The notes under the pieces are model-generated. The model made no database searches, had not been told where the DNA came from, and was given only the letters and a program-made list of their open reading frames with translations. Source: Amycolatopsis aidingensis (GTDB lineage: Bacteria > Actinomycetota > Actinomycetes > Mycobacteriales > Pseudonocardiaceae). From it: 64,000 bases of DNA. Each line of letters opens with the position of its first letter. Position 1 is the stretch's first letter. A program made the translations under genes and the position numbers. Positions 1 to 7,801 of this stretch are shown in pieces. Location of the stretch: the NCBI RefSeq assembly GCF_018885265.1, contig NZ_CP076538.1, positions 6,236,001 to 6,300,000 of the forward strand, in the 5' to 3' direction.

Positions 1-130
1 CCCGCAGCTCGCGGACCTCCCGCGCGCAATCCGCGCACTCGGCGAGGTGCCGCTCGAACTCGGCCCGTTCCTCGCCGGTGAGGGCGTCCACGGCGTACGC
101 GCCGGTCAGCGCACTCATATGCGTGCTCAT
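1..130 (-). CDS. rskA: Anti-sigma-K factor RskA, N-terminal part (cut by window edge)
   Basis: The gene starts at 130 and leaves the window at base 1, so only about 43 residues are visible. They read MSTHMSALTGAYAVDAL, then a helix ending in HLAECADCAREVREL. This H-x3-C-x2-C pattern is the anti-sigma zinc-finger helix that clamps ECF sigma factors; the membrane segment and extracellular RskA domain would lie outside the window. The ATG overlaps the TGA of the upstream sigma gene (ATGA at 127-130), so the two are translationally coupled. By family knowledge it holds SigK at the membrane until regulated proteolysis releases it. A second in-frame ATG four codons downstream is an alternative start. 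Confidence 0.85.
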   Translation of the reverse strand, partial: MSTHMSALTGAYAVDALTGEERAEFERHLAECADCAREVRELR

Positions 131-738
131 GATCCCACCCCCAGGCAGTCCCGCAGCCTGATCAAGCCGTCCCGAAGCCTGGTCTTCACCGTCGGCAGCG
201 GTGTGCCGAGCAGTTCCGCGGCCTCCCGGCAGCTGTAGCCGCGGTAGTAGGTCAGCGCCACCGACTCGCGTTGCAGTTCGGTGAGCGTGGACATGCATCT
301 GCGGACCTGCTGCTGCTCCAGCCGGGAGGCGACCGTCTCGGCGACCTCGTCGAACGGGCGCCCGGTGTCCCTGGAGTGCACCCTGTTCTCCCGGTCGCTG
401 GAAGCCTGGGCCGAGCGGACCCGGTCCACCGCACGGCGGTGCGCGAGGGTCAGCACCCAGGTCATCGCGCTGCCCCGGTCCGCCCGGTACCTGGTCGCCG
501 TCCGCCAGACCTCGACCAGCACCTCCTGTGCGACCTCCTCGGACTGCGCCGCATCGCGCAGTACCTGCCGGATCACCCCGAACACCGGCCCGGCCACCAG
601 GTCGTAGAGCCGGTCGAACGCGCTGTCATCGCCCTTGGCCACCTCGGCGAGCAGTTGTTCCGCGGTGGGTGCCGATTCCACGGCAGGCACGGGCCCCCAC
701 TCCTCCCGCCCGTCACCCGGGCCGGTGGGTTCTCGCAT
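127..738 (-). CDS. sigK: ECF RNA polymerase sigma factor SigK
   Basis: A 203-residue ECF sigma factor. Region 2 spans about residues 38-108 (FDRLYDLVAGPVFGVIRQVL, then a Y-R-A-D-R-G-S-AMTWVLTLAHRRAVDRVR stretch) and region 4 about 145-198 (TELQRESVALTYYRGYSCRE, then the LGTPLPTVKTRLRDGL recognition helix). The pattern fits the SigK group, and the partner RskA gene follows with an ATGA overlap. In mycobacteria SigK, released from RskA, transcribes its own lipid-related gene cluster. Here a DUF1365 gene of that cluster sits 81 bases upstream on the same strand, and the fatty-acid methyltransferase is divergent from it. Identity is strong from the sequence plus neighbours; the stimulus cannot be read. 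Confidence 0.9.
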   Translation of the reverse strand: MREPTGPGDGREEWGPVPAVESAPTAEQLLAEVAKGDDSAFDRLYDLVAGPVFGVIRQVLRDAAQSEEVAQEVLVEVWRTATRYRADRGSAMTWVLTLAHRRAVDRVRSAQASSDRENRVHSRDTGRPFDEVAETVASRLEQQQVRRCMSTLTELQRESVALTYYRGYSCREAAELLGTPLPTVKTRLRDGLIRLRDCLGVGS

Positions 739-819
739 CGCCGCCTCCTCGTGGTACCGGAACTCGCTGCGCGCAGCGGTTCGATTGTTTACCTGAACCT
801 GGTCCGGGCGCAGCCGGGG

Positions 820-1578
820 TCATCGGAACCCGCCACGGGACGCGCGCTCCGGGTGGCGGAAGAACGGGGCCCTGCGCAGCCACAGCGCGATCCCGTGTCT
901 GCGGATCCCCATCGACACCCGCTGCGGTGCCAGCGGCCAGCGCAGCAGCAGCGCCAGCAGGCGGCGCGGGGTCACCGCGAACCGCCTGCCGGTGACGGCC
1001 GCGGTGAGCAGCGGCTGTTCCCGGTCGCGCAGCTGCACCCGCACCTGTAGGCGTTCCGCTGGGACCGGCAACTTCATCCGGTAGCCGCCTTCCTCCGGCA
1101 GGAACGGCGAGACGTAGAACTGCTTGTCCGCGGCGGCGTATCCCTCCGCGTCCGGGTGCAGCAGGTAACAGTGCCGCTCCCCGTAGGTGTTGTGCACCTC
1201 GGCCACCACGCAGGCCAGTTCGCCGTCCGCTCGATGGCACCAGAACACGCTGAGCGGGTTGAACACGTAGCCGAGGACCCTGGCGTGCGCCAGCATCAGT
1301 ACCCGCCCGCCTGCCAGGTCGATCCCGTGCTCGGCCAGCCAGTCCCCCAGGTTCTGCCGGATCGTGCGCGCGGGCGAACCGAGATGATCACGGGGGTCGA
1401 ACCGGGCGAACGGGCGCAACCAGCGCGGCAGCTGCGGCAGCGCGTCCAGATCGACCAGCCACAGGTACAGCCGGTGCCGGAACGACCGGGACGGCCCGGT
1501 GTGCCTGGTGTGCGCGACGACCGCCGCATAGAGCGCGGGTACGGCCGCCGGGTTCGACTCGACCTGCATAACCACCAT
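820..1578 (-). CDS. DUF1365 family protein (SigK-cluster member)
   Basis: About 252 residues. Family hallmarks include VPALYAAVVAHTRHTGPSR near the start, LGYVFNPLSVFWCHRADGEL and a Y-x-x-DKQFYVSPF segment. DUF1365 proteins sit beside FAD-dependent oxidoreductases and cyclopropane-type fatty-acid synthases; the catalytic role is not firmly assigned, and a part in modifying membrane acyl chains is inferred from context. The homologue in Mycobacterium tuberculosis (Rv0448c) belongs to the sigK cluster. The start is uncertain: ATG at 1578 or ATG at 1569. If the SigK-like promoter at 1577-1603 is real, the -10 covers 1578 and a leaderless start at 1569 follows. It leads the operon DUF1365-sigK-rskA. 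Confidence 0.8.
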   Translation of the reverse strand: MVVMQVESNPAAVPALYAAVVAHTRHTGPSRSFRHRLYLWLVDLDALPQLPRWLRPFARFDPRDHLGSPARTIRQNLGDWLAEHGIDLAGGRVLMLAHARVLGYVFNPLSVFWCHRADGELACVVAEVHNTYGERHCYLLHPDAEGYAAADKQFYVSPFLPEEGGYRMKLPVPAERLQVRVQLRDREQPLLTAAVTGRRFAVTPRRLLALLLRWPLAPQRVSMGIRRHGIALWLRRAPFFRHPERASRGGFR

Positions 1579-1603
1579 TCGGAGCCGCCTGGAAGAAAGA
1601 TGG
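1577..1603 (-). promoter_or_regulatory. Candidate SigK-type promoter for the DUF1365-sigK-rskA operon
   Basis: On the minus strand CCATCT (1603-1598) is followed after 15 bases by CCGAAT (1582-1577). Mycobacterial SigK promoters are reported as CCATCC, about 16-17 bases, CCGAAT, so the -10 matches exactly and the -35 at five of six bases with slightly short spacing. The predicted transcript would begin at about 1570, on the ATG at 1569. This would let SigK activate its own operon. A second CCGAAT (1650-1655, plus strand) faces the methyltransferase gene but has no good -35. Confidence 0.45.
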
Positions 1604-1690
1604 GTTCGATGACCTGTGTCACATCGGCAAGCCCGGCCCCGACCCGGCTCCGAATACGGCACAGGACGAATCCGGCGGAGGAGGGCGCGG

Positions 1691-2929
1691 ATGGCGGCGA
1701 ACCGGCGTGGTGCCGCGGCGGAACGGCTCGAGTCGGTGGTGCGCGAACTGTTCGGGGTCGGGCTTCCGGTCGGGTTGACCGCGTGGGACGGCAGCAGCGC
1801 CGGGCCGGCCGATGGGCCCAGGGTGCTGCTGCGCAACCGCAGGGCCCTGCGGCATGTGCTCTACTCGCCTGGCGAACTCGGCCTGGCCAGGGCGTTCGTC
1901 CGCGGGGATCTGGACGTGGAAGGCGATCTGACGGAGGGGCTGCGCCGATGCTGGGAACTGGCAGACGTGACCGCCAGGCGGCCGGGCAGGCTCGGGCCCG
2001 CGCAGTGGGCACTGCTGCTGCGCACCGCGATCGGCCTCGGCGTACTCGGCCCGCGCCCGCGGCGGCCGACGACTGAAGCGCGGCCGCGCGGCGTACTGCA
2101 CAGCAGGCGGCGGGACCGCGCGGTGATCGCCCACCACTACGACGCGGGGAACGAGTTCTACGAGTTCCTGCTGGACCCGCGGCTGGCCTATTCCAGCGGA
2201 TACTGGACCTCGGACGACCCCAGCTACACCGTCGCCAACGCGCAGGATGACAAGCTCGAGCTGGTCTGCCGCAAACTGGGCCTCACCGAGGGGATGCGCC
2301 TGCTGGACGTCGGCTGCGGCTGGGGCTCGCTGATCTGCTACGCGGCCGAGCACCATGGCGTGCGGGCGACCGGGGTGACCCTGTCGGCGCGGCAGGCCGA
2401 GTACGCTCGGCGCCGGGCAGGCGAGCTCGGTCTGGCCGACCGGGTGGAGGTACACCTGACGGACTACCGGGACCTGGATGGTGACCGCTACGACGCGGTC
2501 GCCTCGATCGAGATGGGCGAGCACGTCGGGGCGGCCAACTACCCAATGTACGCCGCGACCCTGCACCGGATGCTGCGCCCACAGGGGTCCCTGCTGTTGC
2601 AGCAGATGTCCCGCCCCGGTCCGGCACCGGGTGGCGGCGCGTTCATCGAGTCCTACATCGCACCGGATATGAGCATGGTGCCGGTGAGCCGGACGCTCGA
2701 CCATCTCGAGCGAGCCGGATTCGAGATACGGGGGGTGGAGGCCATGCGCGAGCACTACGTCCGGACGGTACGGGCCTGGGCGGCCACATTGGAACAACAA
2801 TGGCCCGAAGCGGTGAACCTGGCGGGCCTCGAGCAGGCGCGGGTGTGGCGGCTCTACCTTGCGGGCGGGGCGCTCGCGTTTGAGAACAACCGGATGGGCG
2901 TGAACCAGATCCTCGCCAGGAAGGTGTAG
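1691..2929 (+). CDS. ufaA1: Cyclopropane/methyl fatty-acid synthase (SAM-dependent), UfaA1-like
   Basis: A 412-residue cyclopropane-fatty-acyl-phospholipid synthase family enzyme, which modifies unsaturated acyl chains of membrane lipids using S-adenosylmethionine. The SAM-binding motif DVGCGWGSL lies at residues 206-214, preceded by the family block VIAHHYDAGNEFYEFLLD and followed by IEMGEHVGAANYP. The C-terminus has the LAGGALAFENNRMGVNQ segment typical of the CFA family. The ATG at 1691 is preferred because GGAGGAGG lies just upstream. It matches the gene next to DUF1365 in the mycobacterial sigK cluster. Here it is divergent from the sigma gene and followed after 7 bases by the DUF1295 gene, so the two are an operon. 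Whether it makes a cyclopropane or a methyl branch cannot be decided. Confidence 0.85.
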   Translation: MAANRRGAAAERLESVVRELFGVGLPVGLTAWDGSSAGPADGPRVLLRNRRALRHVLYSPGELGLARAFVRGDLDVEGDLTEGLRRCWELADVTARRPGRLGPAQWALLLRTAIGLGVLGPRPRRPTTEARPRGVLHSRRRDRAVIAHHYDAGNEFYEFLLDPRLAYSSGYWTSDDPSYTVANAQDDKLELVCRKLGLTEGMRLLDVGCGWGSLICYAAEHHGVRATGVTLSARQAEYARRRAGELGLADRVEVHLTDYRDLDGDRYDAVASIEMGEHVGAANYPMYAATLHRMLRPQGSLLLQQMSRPGPAPGGGAFIESYIAPDMSMVPVSRTLDHLERAGFEIRGVEAMREHYVRTVRAWAATLEQQWPEAVNLAGLEQARVWRLYLAGGALAFENNRMGVNQILARKV

Positions 2930-2936
2930 TGATCAC

Positions 2937-3719
2937 GTGCTGGTACTTGCCCTCGGCGCGGCCGGTCTTGGCACCGCTCTGGCCGTCATCGGTGTCACCT
3001 TCCTGCTGGCCCTGCGCCGCGGCCGGTACGACCTGGTCGACTCGGCCTGGGGAGCCGGATTCGCGGCCATTGCGGTGGTGGCGGTCCTGGTCGCCGGGAT
3101 GTCCACTGTGCCTGGTGTGGTCGCCTGCGCGCTGACCGTCATATGGGGGCTGCGGTTGTCGGTGCACATCCACCGGCGTAATCGCGGCAAGCCCGAGGAC
3201 CCGCGCTACCGGGACATCCTGGCCCGCGCCCGCGGGAATCCGGCGGTGCACATGTTCCTGCGGGTGTATCTCGCCCAGGCCGTCGTGATGTGGGTGGTGT
3301 CCTGGCCGGTGCTGCTGGCCCTGTACGCGGCGGACTCGGGGTTCACCGTGCTGGCCTGGCTCGGGGTCGCGGTATGGATCTTCGGTTTCCTGTTCGAGGC
3401 GATCGGCGACGAGCAACTGCGCCGGTTCAAGGCGGACCCTGCCAATGCCGGCGCGGTGCTGGACCGTGGCCTGTGGCGATACACCCGGCACCCGAACTAC
3501 TTCGGCGACGCCTGTGTCTGGTGGGGCCTTTACCTGCTCGCCTGCCACCATCCCCTCGGAGCGGTGACCGTGTTCTCCCCGATCCTGATGACCTGGCTGC
3601 TCGCCCGCGGGACCGGGAAACCCTTGCTGGAACGCCAACTCCGCGAAACCCGCCCGCGTTACGCCGAATACGTCGAGCGCACCAGCGGTTTCGTTCCCCT
3701 CCCACCCCGCCGCCCCTGA
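2937..3719 (+). CDS. DUF1295 / steroid 5-alpha-reductase-like membrane protein
   Basis: A 260-residue polytopic membrane protein with roughly six or seven hydrophobic segments. It carries the DUF1295 signature: YDLVDSAWGAGFA near residue 28, then GLWRYTRHPNYFGDACVWWG near 180, which resembles the NADPH-binding C-terminal region of 5-alpha-reductases and isoprenylcysteine methyltransferases. It starts at a GTG 7 bases after the fatty-acid synthase stop. Co-occurrence of DUF1295 with the CFA-type enzyme (Rv0446c/Rv0447c in M. tuberculosis) suggests reduction of a methylene or unsaturated intermediate made by the upstream enzyme; that role is inferred. The C-terminus runs to the edge of the repeat array at 3729. 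Confidence 0.8.
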   Translation: MLVLALGAAGLGTALAVIGVTFLLALRRGRYDLVDSAWGAGFAAIAVVAVLVAGMSTVPGVVACALTVIWGLRLSVHIHRRNRGKPEDPRYRDILARARGNPAVHMFLRVYLAQAVVMWVVSWPVLLALYAADSGFTVLAWLGVAVWIFGFLFEAIGDEQLRRFKADPANAGAVLDRGLWRYTRHPNYFGDACVWWGLYLLACHHPLGAVTVFSPILMTWLLARGTGKPLLERQLRETRPRYAEYVERTSGFVPLPPRRP

Positions 3720-3728
3720 CCCACCCGC

Positions 3729-3850
3729 GTGTTTGCTCCCCACGCGCATGTGTTTGCCGTTCCCGCGCACGCTTTGGCCGCCCACGCGCACGCTTTGGCC
3801 GTTCCCGCGCGTTGTGTTGGCCGCTCAGGTAACCGTGTTGGCCGGTGACG
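3729..3850 (+). repeat. Array A of degenerate 21-bp-period repeats
   Basis: Immediately downstream of the DUF1295 stop are about six tandem units of 21 bases starting at 3729, 3750, 3771, 3792, about 3814 and 3835. The units begin GTGTTTGCY or GCTTTGGCC and end CACGCGCAY or CCCGCGCAC. The last two are degenerate (GTGTTGGCCG...) and one carries an extra base. The same unit recurs in both orientations at 20270-20437. No ORF with coding character spans it. The remaining bases to 4066 hold no gene I can support, only the promoter region of the next gene. Confidence 0.8.
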
Positions 3851-4066
3851 AGTCTGTGGCTGGGTTTCAAGCACGCCTCCGGCGCGCCGCGGGGCACTGG
3901 CGCTCCACACATCACCACTAGCAGGGCTGGTTACTAGCGCCAGCACCCCACGGAACGAGCACCGTCCCCCGACCCGGCAGGCATTCAGTGTCGAACACGC
4001 ATTCGAGTGAATACCAGCGGGTAGTCATTCACGCGGGGAATTCTTGTCGGTCCCGTCGATACAATT

Positions 4067-5263
4067 ATGGGTATGGACAGACACAGTTCTGATCCGCACA
4101 CGGATCCCGCCGAAGACGCACTCAATACACTCGACGCCTTGGAGGCCAACGAACGCGAGATCGCGAAATTAGAGGCGCGGCGGGTGCTGCTGGTGGCCGA
4201 CCTCGCCCACGACGGGGACGAACGGGTCTCGCTGGTGACCGAAATCGCCGGACGCCTCTACTGGACCCGGCACCGAGTCGAAGAAGCCCTGGCGCTGGGA
4301 CAGCACCTCACCCGGCTACCGAACACCCTCGCCGCGTTCCGGGACGGCCGGATTGACCAGGAGAAGGTGAAAGCGGTGGTGGAACCCACCGCGGTCCTCA
4401 CCGACCACCAGGCCCGCGAGGTGGATGAGCGGATGGGCGACAAACTGGAACGCAAAGACCGCACCAGCCTGCGGCGGTCGGTGCGCTACCAGGTACTCGC
4501 GGTCGACCCCGACGGGGCGGCGCGGCGCACCCGGGCGCGGCGGGCACAACGGTCGCTGGAACTGGTGCACCAAGACGATGGGGTGTCCAGCCTTACGGCC
4601 GACCTCCCGACGGAGGTGGCCACGGCGATTTATGCGCGGTGTGACCGGGCCGCCCGACGGATGCGGAAAGAAGGGGACAGTCGCACGTTGGAGCAGTTGC
4701 GGGCGGACGTGTTCGCCGATTTGGCCCTCCGAGAAGACGGCACGACCCGGGCGCCGCGGACGGAGGTGTACCTCTACTTCGCCGCCAGCTCCCTACTCGG
4801 ACTGGACGAGCAGCCCGGATACCTGGCCGGGCACGGGCACATCCCCGCGGCGTTGGCGCGGGAGCTGGCCACCCACCCCGACAGCGTCTGGCGACGGCTG
4901 TTGACCGACCCGGCCACCGGGCATCCCACCGACCTCGGACGCACGCGGTACCGGCCCCCGGCGGCACTGGATGAGTTCGTGCGGGTACGAGACCGGGAAT
5001 GCCAGGGCATCGGGTGCCACCGGCCCTCGCAGCAGTGCCAGAACGACCACACGACGGACTGGGCCAAGGGCGGCACCACCCGGGAGGAGGAGCTGGTCGG
5101 GTACTGCGAGCGCGACCACCATCTGAAGGACCTGCCGGGATGGAAATACGAGGTGATCGACGGCATACCCACCATCACCACACCCCACGGAGACATCCAC
5201 CAAAGCCCCCGCGAACCCCTGCACGAACCCCTCACCCCAGACAACGACAAACCACCCTTCTGA
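4067..5263 (+). CDS. 13E12 repeat family / DUF222 protein with C-terminal HNH nuclease domain
   Basis: A 398-residue protein. The N-terminal DUF222 region is helical (LDALEANEREIAKLEARRVL, then GRIDQEKVKAVVEPTAVLTDH). The C-terminal HNH zinc finger starts at about residue 312 with CQGIGCHRPSQQCQNDH and continues TDWAKGGTT...YCERDHHLK, giving the paired cysteines and the N/H residues of an HNH nuclease. The family occurs in many copies in actinobacterial genomes and behaves like a dispersed, possibly selfish element; its cellular role is not established. Two starts are possible (4067, 4073). A TACAAT at 4060-4065 sits where a -10 would give a leaderless transcript at 4073, but no matching -35 is clear. 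It stands alone between a repeat array and an unrelated operon. Confidence 0.85.
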   Translation: MGMDRHSSDPHTDPAEDALNTLDALEANEREIAKLEARRVLLVADLAHDGDERVSLVTEIAGRLYWTRHRVEEALALGQHLTRLPNTLAAFRDGRIDQEKVKAVVEPTAVLTDHQAREVDERMGDKLERKDRTSLRRSVRYQVLAVDPDGAARRTRARRAQRSLELVHQDDGVSSLTADLPTEVATAIYARCDRAARRMRKEGDSRTLEQLRADVFADLALREDGTTRAPRTEVYLYFAASSLLGLDEQPGYLAGHGHIPAALARELATHPDSVWRRLLTDPATGHPTDLGRTRYRPPAALDEFVRVRDRECQGIGCHRPSQQCQNDHTTDWAKGGTTREEELVGYCERDHHLKDLPGWKYEVIDGIPTITTPHGDIHQSPREPLHEPLTPDNDKPPF

Positions 5264-5292
5264 GCTGCACCTTGCCGACACGCCGAGGAGCT

Positions 5293-5338
5293 GACTTATG
5301 AAATAGCGACCACGATCGCGGTACCATCTTCATAAGTC
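5293..5338. promoter_or_regulatory. Perfect 10-bp inverted repeat, candidate operator
   Basis: GACTTATGAA (5293-5302) is repeated inverted as TTCATAAGTC (5329-5338) across a 26-base spacer that contains TACCAT, a possible -10. It lies 19 bases before the ATG of the unknown gene at 5357, which is followed by an XRE-ImmA protein. A repressor binding both arms would close this promoter. The XRE domain two genes downstream is the obvious candidate, by analogy with ImmR/ImmA-type systems. Confidence 0.6.
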
Positions 5339-5356
5339 CGAGCGAGGGAGGCGCCG

Positions 5357-6031
5357 ATGTCCGCGGTTGCTCGCAGCATGTCCGATGAACGGGACGGGCC
5401 CGGTCAGCTCGACGAGCGACTCGCCGAACTCGGCCTGAAACGGGAGTACCTGGAGCAGGCGATCTGGTCGGGTGTACGGGATCGGCGGCTTGCCGACGAG
5501 TTCGAGCCTGGTACGGCCGCGGGCCTGCGGGACTGGATGGGCCGGGTGCGGGAGCTGCGCAAGGTTCTCGCGGAAAACGGCTGGCGCCCGGTCAACCCGG
5601 CGAACGCGCCCTTCTCCCGCAGCCCGGACGGGAGTGTGCTGCTCGGGGTGATGCTGGGCAACCAGCACACCGGGCGGCCCGGTGGGCGGCTGGAGAGCAC
5701 CTACCCGAAGGGCACCGCGATCGAGAACCTCACCGCGCACAACGACAGCGACCAGTATTCGCTGCCCGAGATCGACGCCCTGCTCGGGCTGCCGGATGAA
5801 GGGCACGAACCGGCAAAGGCCTGGTTCCTGGTGACCTTCCACGAACACGACCAGGAAGGGCGCGTGACCAGGGTCCGCTACGAGATCGCCCAGCCCGCGC
5901 CGAGCAGGGCCGACCAGAAAATCGACAACTGGGCCGCCCGCTACTGCCTGCGGCCGGTCGAGTTTCCGCCGATCGTCGATCTCGGCGCTGACCACCACGA
6001 ACCGATCGACGTGCGGGTGGCCCGGCGCTGA
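5357..6031 (+). CDS. Unknown protein paired with an XRE-ImmA peptidase
   Basis: A 224-residue soluble protein I do not recognise. The N-terminal third is predicted helical (DERLAELGLKREYLEQAIWS, then LRDWMGRVRELRKVLAENGW); the rest looks beta-rich with GSVLLGVMLGNQHTG, AWFLVTFHEHDQEGRVTRVR and KIDNWAARYCLRPVEFPPI. There is no signal peptide or membrane segment. A GGGAGG just upstream supports the ATG at 5357. The gene for an XRE-ImmA/IrrE protein begins 46 bases after its stop, so the two probably share the promoter with the inverted repeat at 5293-5338. Context suggests it is a substrate, toxin or partner of the metallopeptidase, which is inference only. Confidence 0.7.
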   Translation: MSAVARSMSDERDGPGQLDERLAELGLKREYLEQAIWSGVRDRRLADEFEPGTAAGLRDWMGRVRELRKVLAENGWRPVNPANAPFSRSPDGSVLLGVMLGNQHTGRPGGRLESTYPKGTAIENLTAHNDSDQYSLPEIDALLGLPDEGHEPAKAWFLVTFHEHDQEGRVTRVRYEIAQPAPSRADQKIDNWAARYCLRPVEFPPIVDLGADHHEPIDVRVARR

Positions 6032-6077
6032 CCCCGATCACCGGGCGTTGCCGGAGGCACACCACAATTGCGGAGAC

Positions 6078-7142
6078 ATGGTTACCCCTGAGCGAATCAG
6101 CCTGGCCAGGAAGCGGCGCGGCCTGACCGTCGCCGAGCTGGCGCGACAGATCGGCGTGAGTGCGCAGAGTGTGACCAACTACGAGCGCGGCAGGCAGCAG
6201 CCGAGTGACCGTGCCCTGCGAGCACTGGCCGAAACGCTGGACTTCCCGGAGTCCTTCTTCACCGCCCCGGCGACAGCGGAGCTGCCGGAAGGCGCCGTGG
6301 CCTTCCGCGCCCGCAGCAAGCTCAGCCAGGCGCGGCGGGCCTCGGCGCTGAGCGTCGGGGCGCTGGCCGTGGAGTTCAACACCTGGCTGGAACGCACTTT
6401 CCAGTTGCCCGCGGCCGATGTGCCGACGCTGGAACGGCCGGACCCGGAGACCGCGGCGGAAATGACCCGTGCCCGGTGGGGACTCGGCAACGAGCCCATT
6501 GCCAACATCATCCACCTGCTGGAAGCACACGGCGTCCGCGTCTTCTCCCTCGCCGCCGAGCACGCCGAGGTCGACGCCTACTCCTTCTGGCATGCCGGTA
6601 CCCCGTACGTCTTCCTGAACACCAGCAAAACCCCGGAACGCAGCCGTTTCGACGCCGCGCACGAGCTGGCCCACCTGGTCCTGCACGCGGGCGCGCCCGA
6701 GGTCGGCGGCCCCGGAGCCGAGCAGCAGGCAAACGCTTTCGCCGGGGCCTTCCTCATGCCAACAGCCAGTGTCCGCGGCCGCATGCCGGGGGCACCCCTG
6801 GTCGACCAGATCATCGAAGCCAAACGGATCTGGCGGGTCTCCGCGCTCGCCCTCACCTACCGGTTACACGAGCTGTCCATGCTCAGCGACTGGCAGTATC
6901 GCTCCGCCTGCGTCGAGCTGAGCAGGCGCGGCTACCGCAGTGGGGAGCCCACCGGCATTACGGGCGAAACCTCGCAGCTGCTGTCCAAGGTTTTCGGCAC
7001 GCTGCGGGAAAGCGGCCGGACCATGCGGGACATCGCAGCGGAACTGTCGCTGACCCCGGACGAGCTGTCCGGCATGGTGTTCGGCCTGGTCTTCAACGCC
7101 GCGGGCGGGCAGCCGTCCGCGCCGCTGCGGCTGGTGAAGTAG
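6078..7142 (+). CDS. XRE-family regulator fused to ImmA/IrrE metallopeptidase
   Basis: A 354-residue two-domain protein. Residues about 5-65 form an XRE helix-turn-helix (SLARKRRGLTVAELARQIGV, SAQSVTNYERGRQQPSDRAL). The central region carries the zinc-peptidase motif HELAHLVLH at residues 195-203, with AEQQANAFAGAFLMP downstream supplying the third ligand region of the ImmA/IrrE fold. A GCGGAGAC just before 6078 supports this start over one 10 codons upstream. In ImmR/ImmA-type systems the peptidase cleaves a repressor under stress; fused versions are common beside toxin-antitoxin or phage-defence partners. The partner here is the unknown gene at 5357. The C-terminal 100 residues (TMRDIAAELSLTPDELSGMV) look like a second small helical domain. 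Confidence 0.85.
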   Translation: MVTPERISLARKRRGLTVAELARQIGVSAQSVTNYERGRQQPSDRALRALAETLDFPESFFTAPATAELPEGAVAFRARSKLSQARRASALSVGALAVEFNTWLERTFQLPAADVPTLERPDPETAAEMTRARWGLGNEPIANIIHLLEAHGVRVFSLAAEHAEVDAYSFWHAGTPYVFLNTSKTPERSRFDAAHELAHLVLHAGAPEVGGPGAEQQANAFAGAFLMPTASVRGRMPGAPLVDQIIEAKRIWRVSALALTYRLHELSMLSDWQYRSACVELSRRGYRSGEPTGITGETSQLLSKVFGTLRESGRTMRDIAAELSLTPDELSGMVFGLVFNAAGGQPSAPLRLVK

Positions 7143-7147
7143 CCCGC

Positions 7148-7801
7148 TCACCGCGCCGGGGCGATTCGCAGGCCGCGCAGCGCGTTCGGCTGCACCAGCG
7201 AGGGCAGTTGCGCCCGCCAAGCCCTGCGCAGCCTGGCGTGCAGGTCCCGTTGCCCGGTGAGGGCCTGGGAAATCAGCTGGAGACCGAGGAACTCCCCGAC
7301 CATGCCCTCGGCGACCTGGCGCAGGTTCAGCCCCGGCCGCAGCTCGCCCGCGCGGTCAGCCGACTTCAGCAGGTCCCGCACGATGGTGGTCCAGCCGATC
7401 ACCTGACCGGCGCCCGCGCGGTCGAAAATCGTCGCCTCGCGCAGCAACCGGTTGCCGATCCGGGTCATCAGATCCTCTTCCAGCCGCCGCACGAAGGCGA
7501 AGGACAGGTCGATCAGGGTCTGTGCCGGGCCGAGACCACGGCGCAACAGCTCGTCCCGCAGCGCGTACGACTCCAGCGCCTGGTGCTCGACCAACGCGAC
7601 GGCGAGCGCGTCCTTGGACCGGAAATGGCAGTACAACGCGCCCTTGGTCACCTTGGCCCGGTCGCACACCGCATGCAGGTTGGCGCCGGAGAAGCCCTCC
7701 CGCTCGAACACCTCGGCCGCGGCGACGAGCAGGTTCCGCCGGGTGCGCGCGGCCCGCGCCCGTCTGTTCCCGGCGCCCGTGCCTTCCACCAACACGCTCA
7801 T
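7148..7801 (-). CDS. TetR-family regulator, gamma-butyrolactone-receptor-like
   Basis: A 217-residue TetR regulator. The DNA-binding domain covers residues 18-65: RTRRNLLVAAAEVFEREGFS, then VTKGALYCHFRSKDALAVAL. The KVTKGALYxHFxSKxxLA pattern is typical of the ArpA/ScbR gamma-butyrolactone-receptor branch, which controls secondary metabolism and morphology. The ligand domain has W-T-T-I-V-R-D-L in the position where receptors carry a conserved tryptophan. Its ATG overlaps the TGA of the upstream NTF2-fold gene (ATGA, 7798-7801). No butyrolactone synthase (AfsA-like) gene is nearby, so it may be an orphan or pseudo-receptor. Ligand and targets are unknown. Confidence 0.8.
   Translation of the reverse strand: MSVLVEGTGAGNRRARAARTRRNLLVAAAEVFEREGFSGANLHAVCDRAKVTKGALYCHFRSKDALAVALVEHQALESYALRDELLRRGLGPAQTLIDLSFAFVRRLEEDLMTRIGNRLLREATIFDRAGAGQVIGWTTIVRDLLKSADRAGELRPGLNLRQVAEGMVGEFLGLQLISQALTGQRDLHARLRRAWRAQLPSLVQPNALRGLRIAPAR

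Noticed and set aside
1650..1655. CCGAAT on the plus strand as a SigK -10 for the fatty-acid synthase
   Set aside because: No CCATCC-like -35 at 15-18 bases; only the minus-strand copy has one.
3729..3850. 21-bp repeat array as a CRISPR
   Set aside because: Units are contiguous without unique spacers and are degenerate.
4067..5263. HNH protein as part of a CRISPR or restriction system
   Set aside because: The DUF222/13E12 architecture with no methylase, Cas gene or repeat-spacer array nearby fits the dispersed 13E12 family instead.
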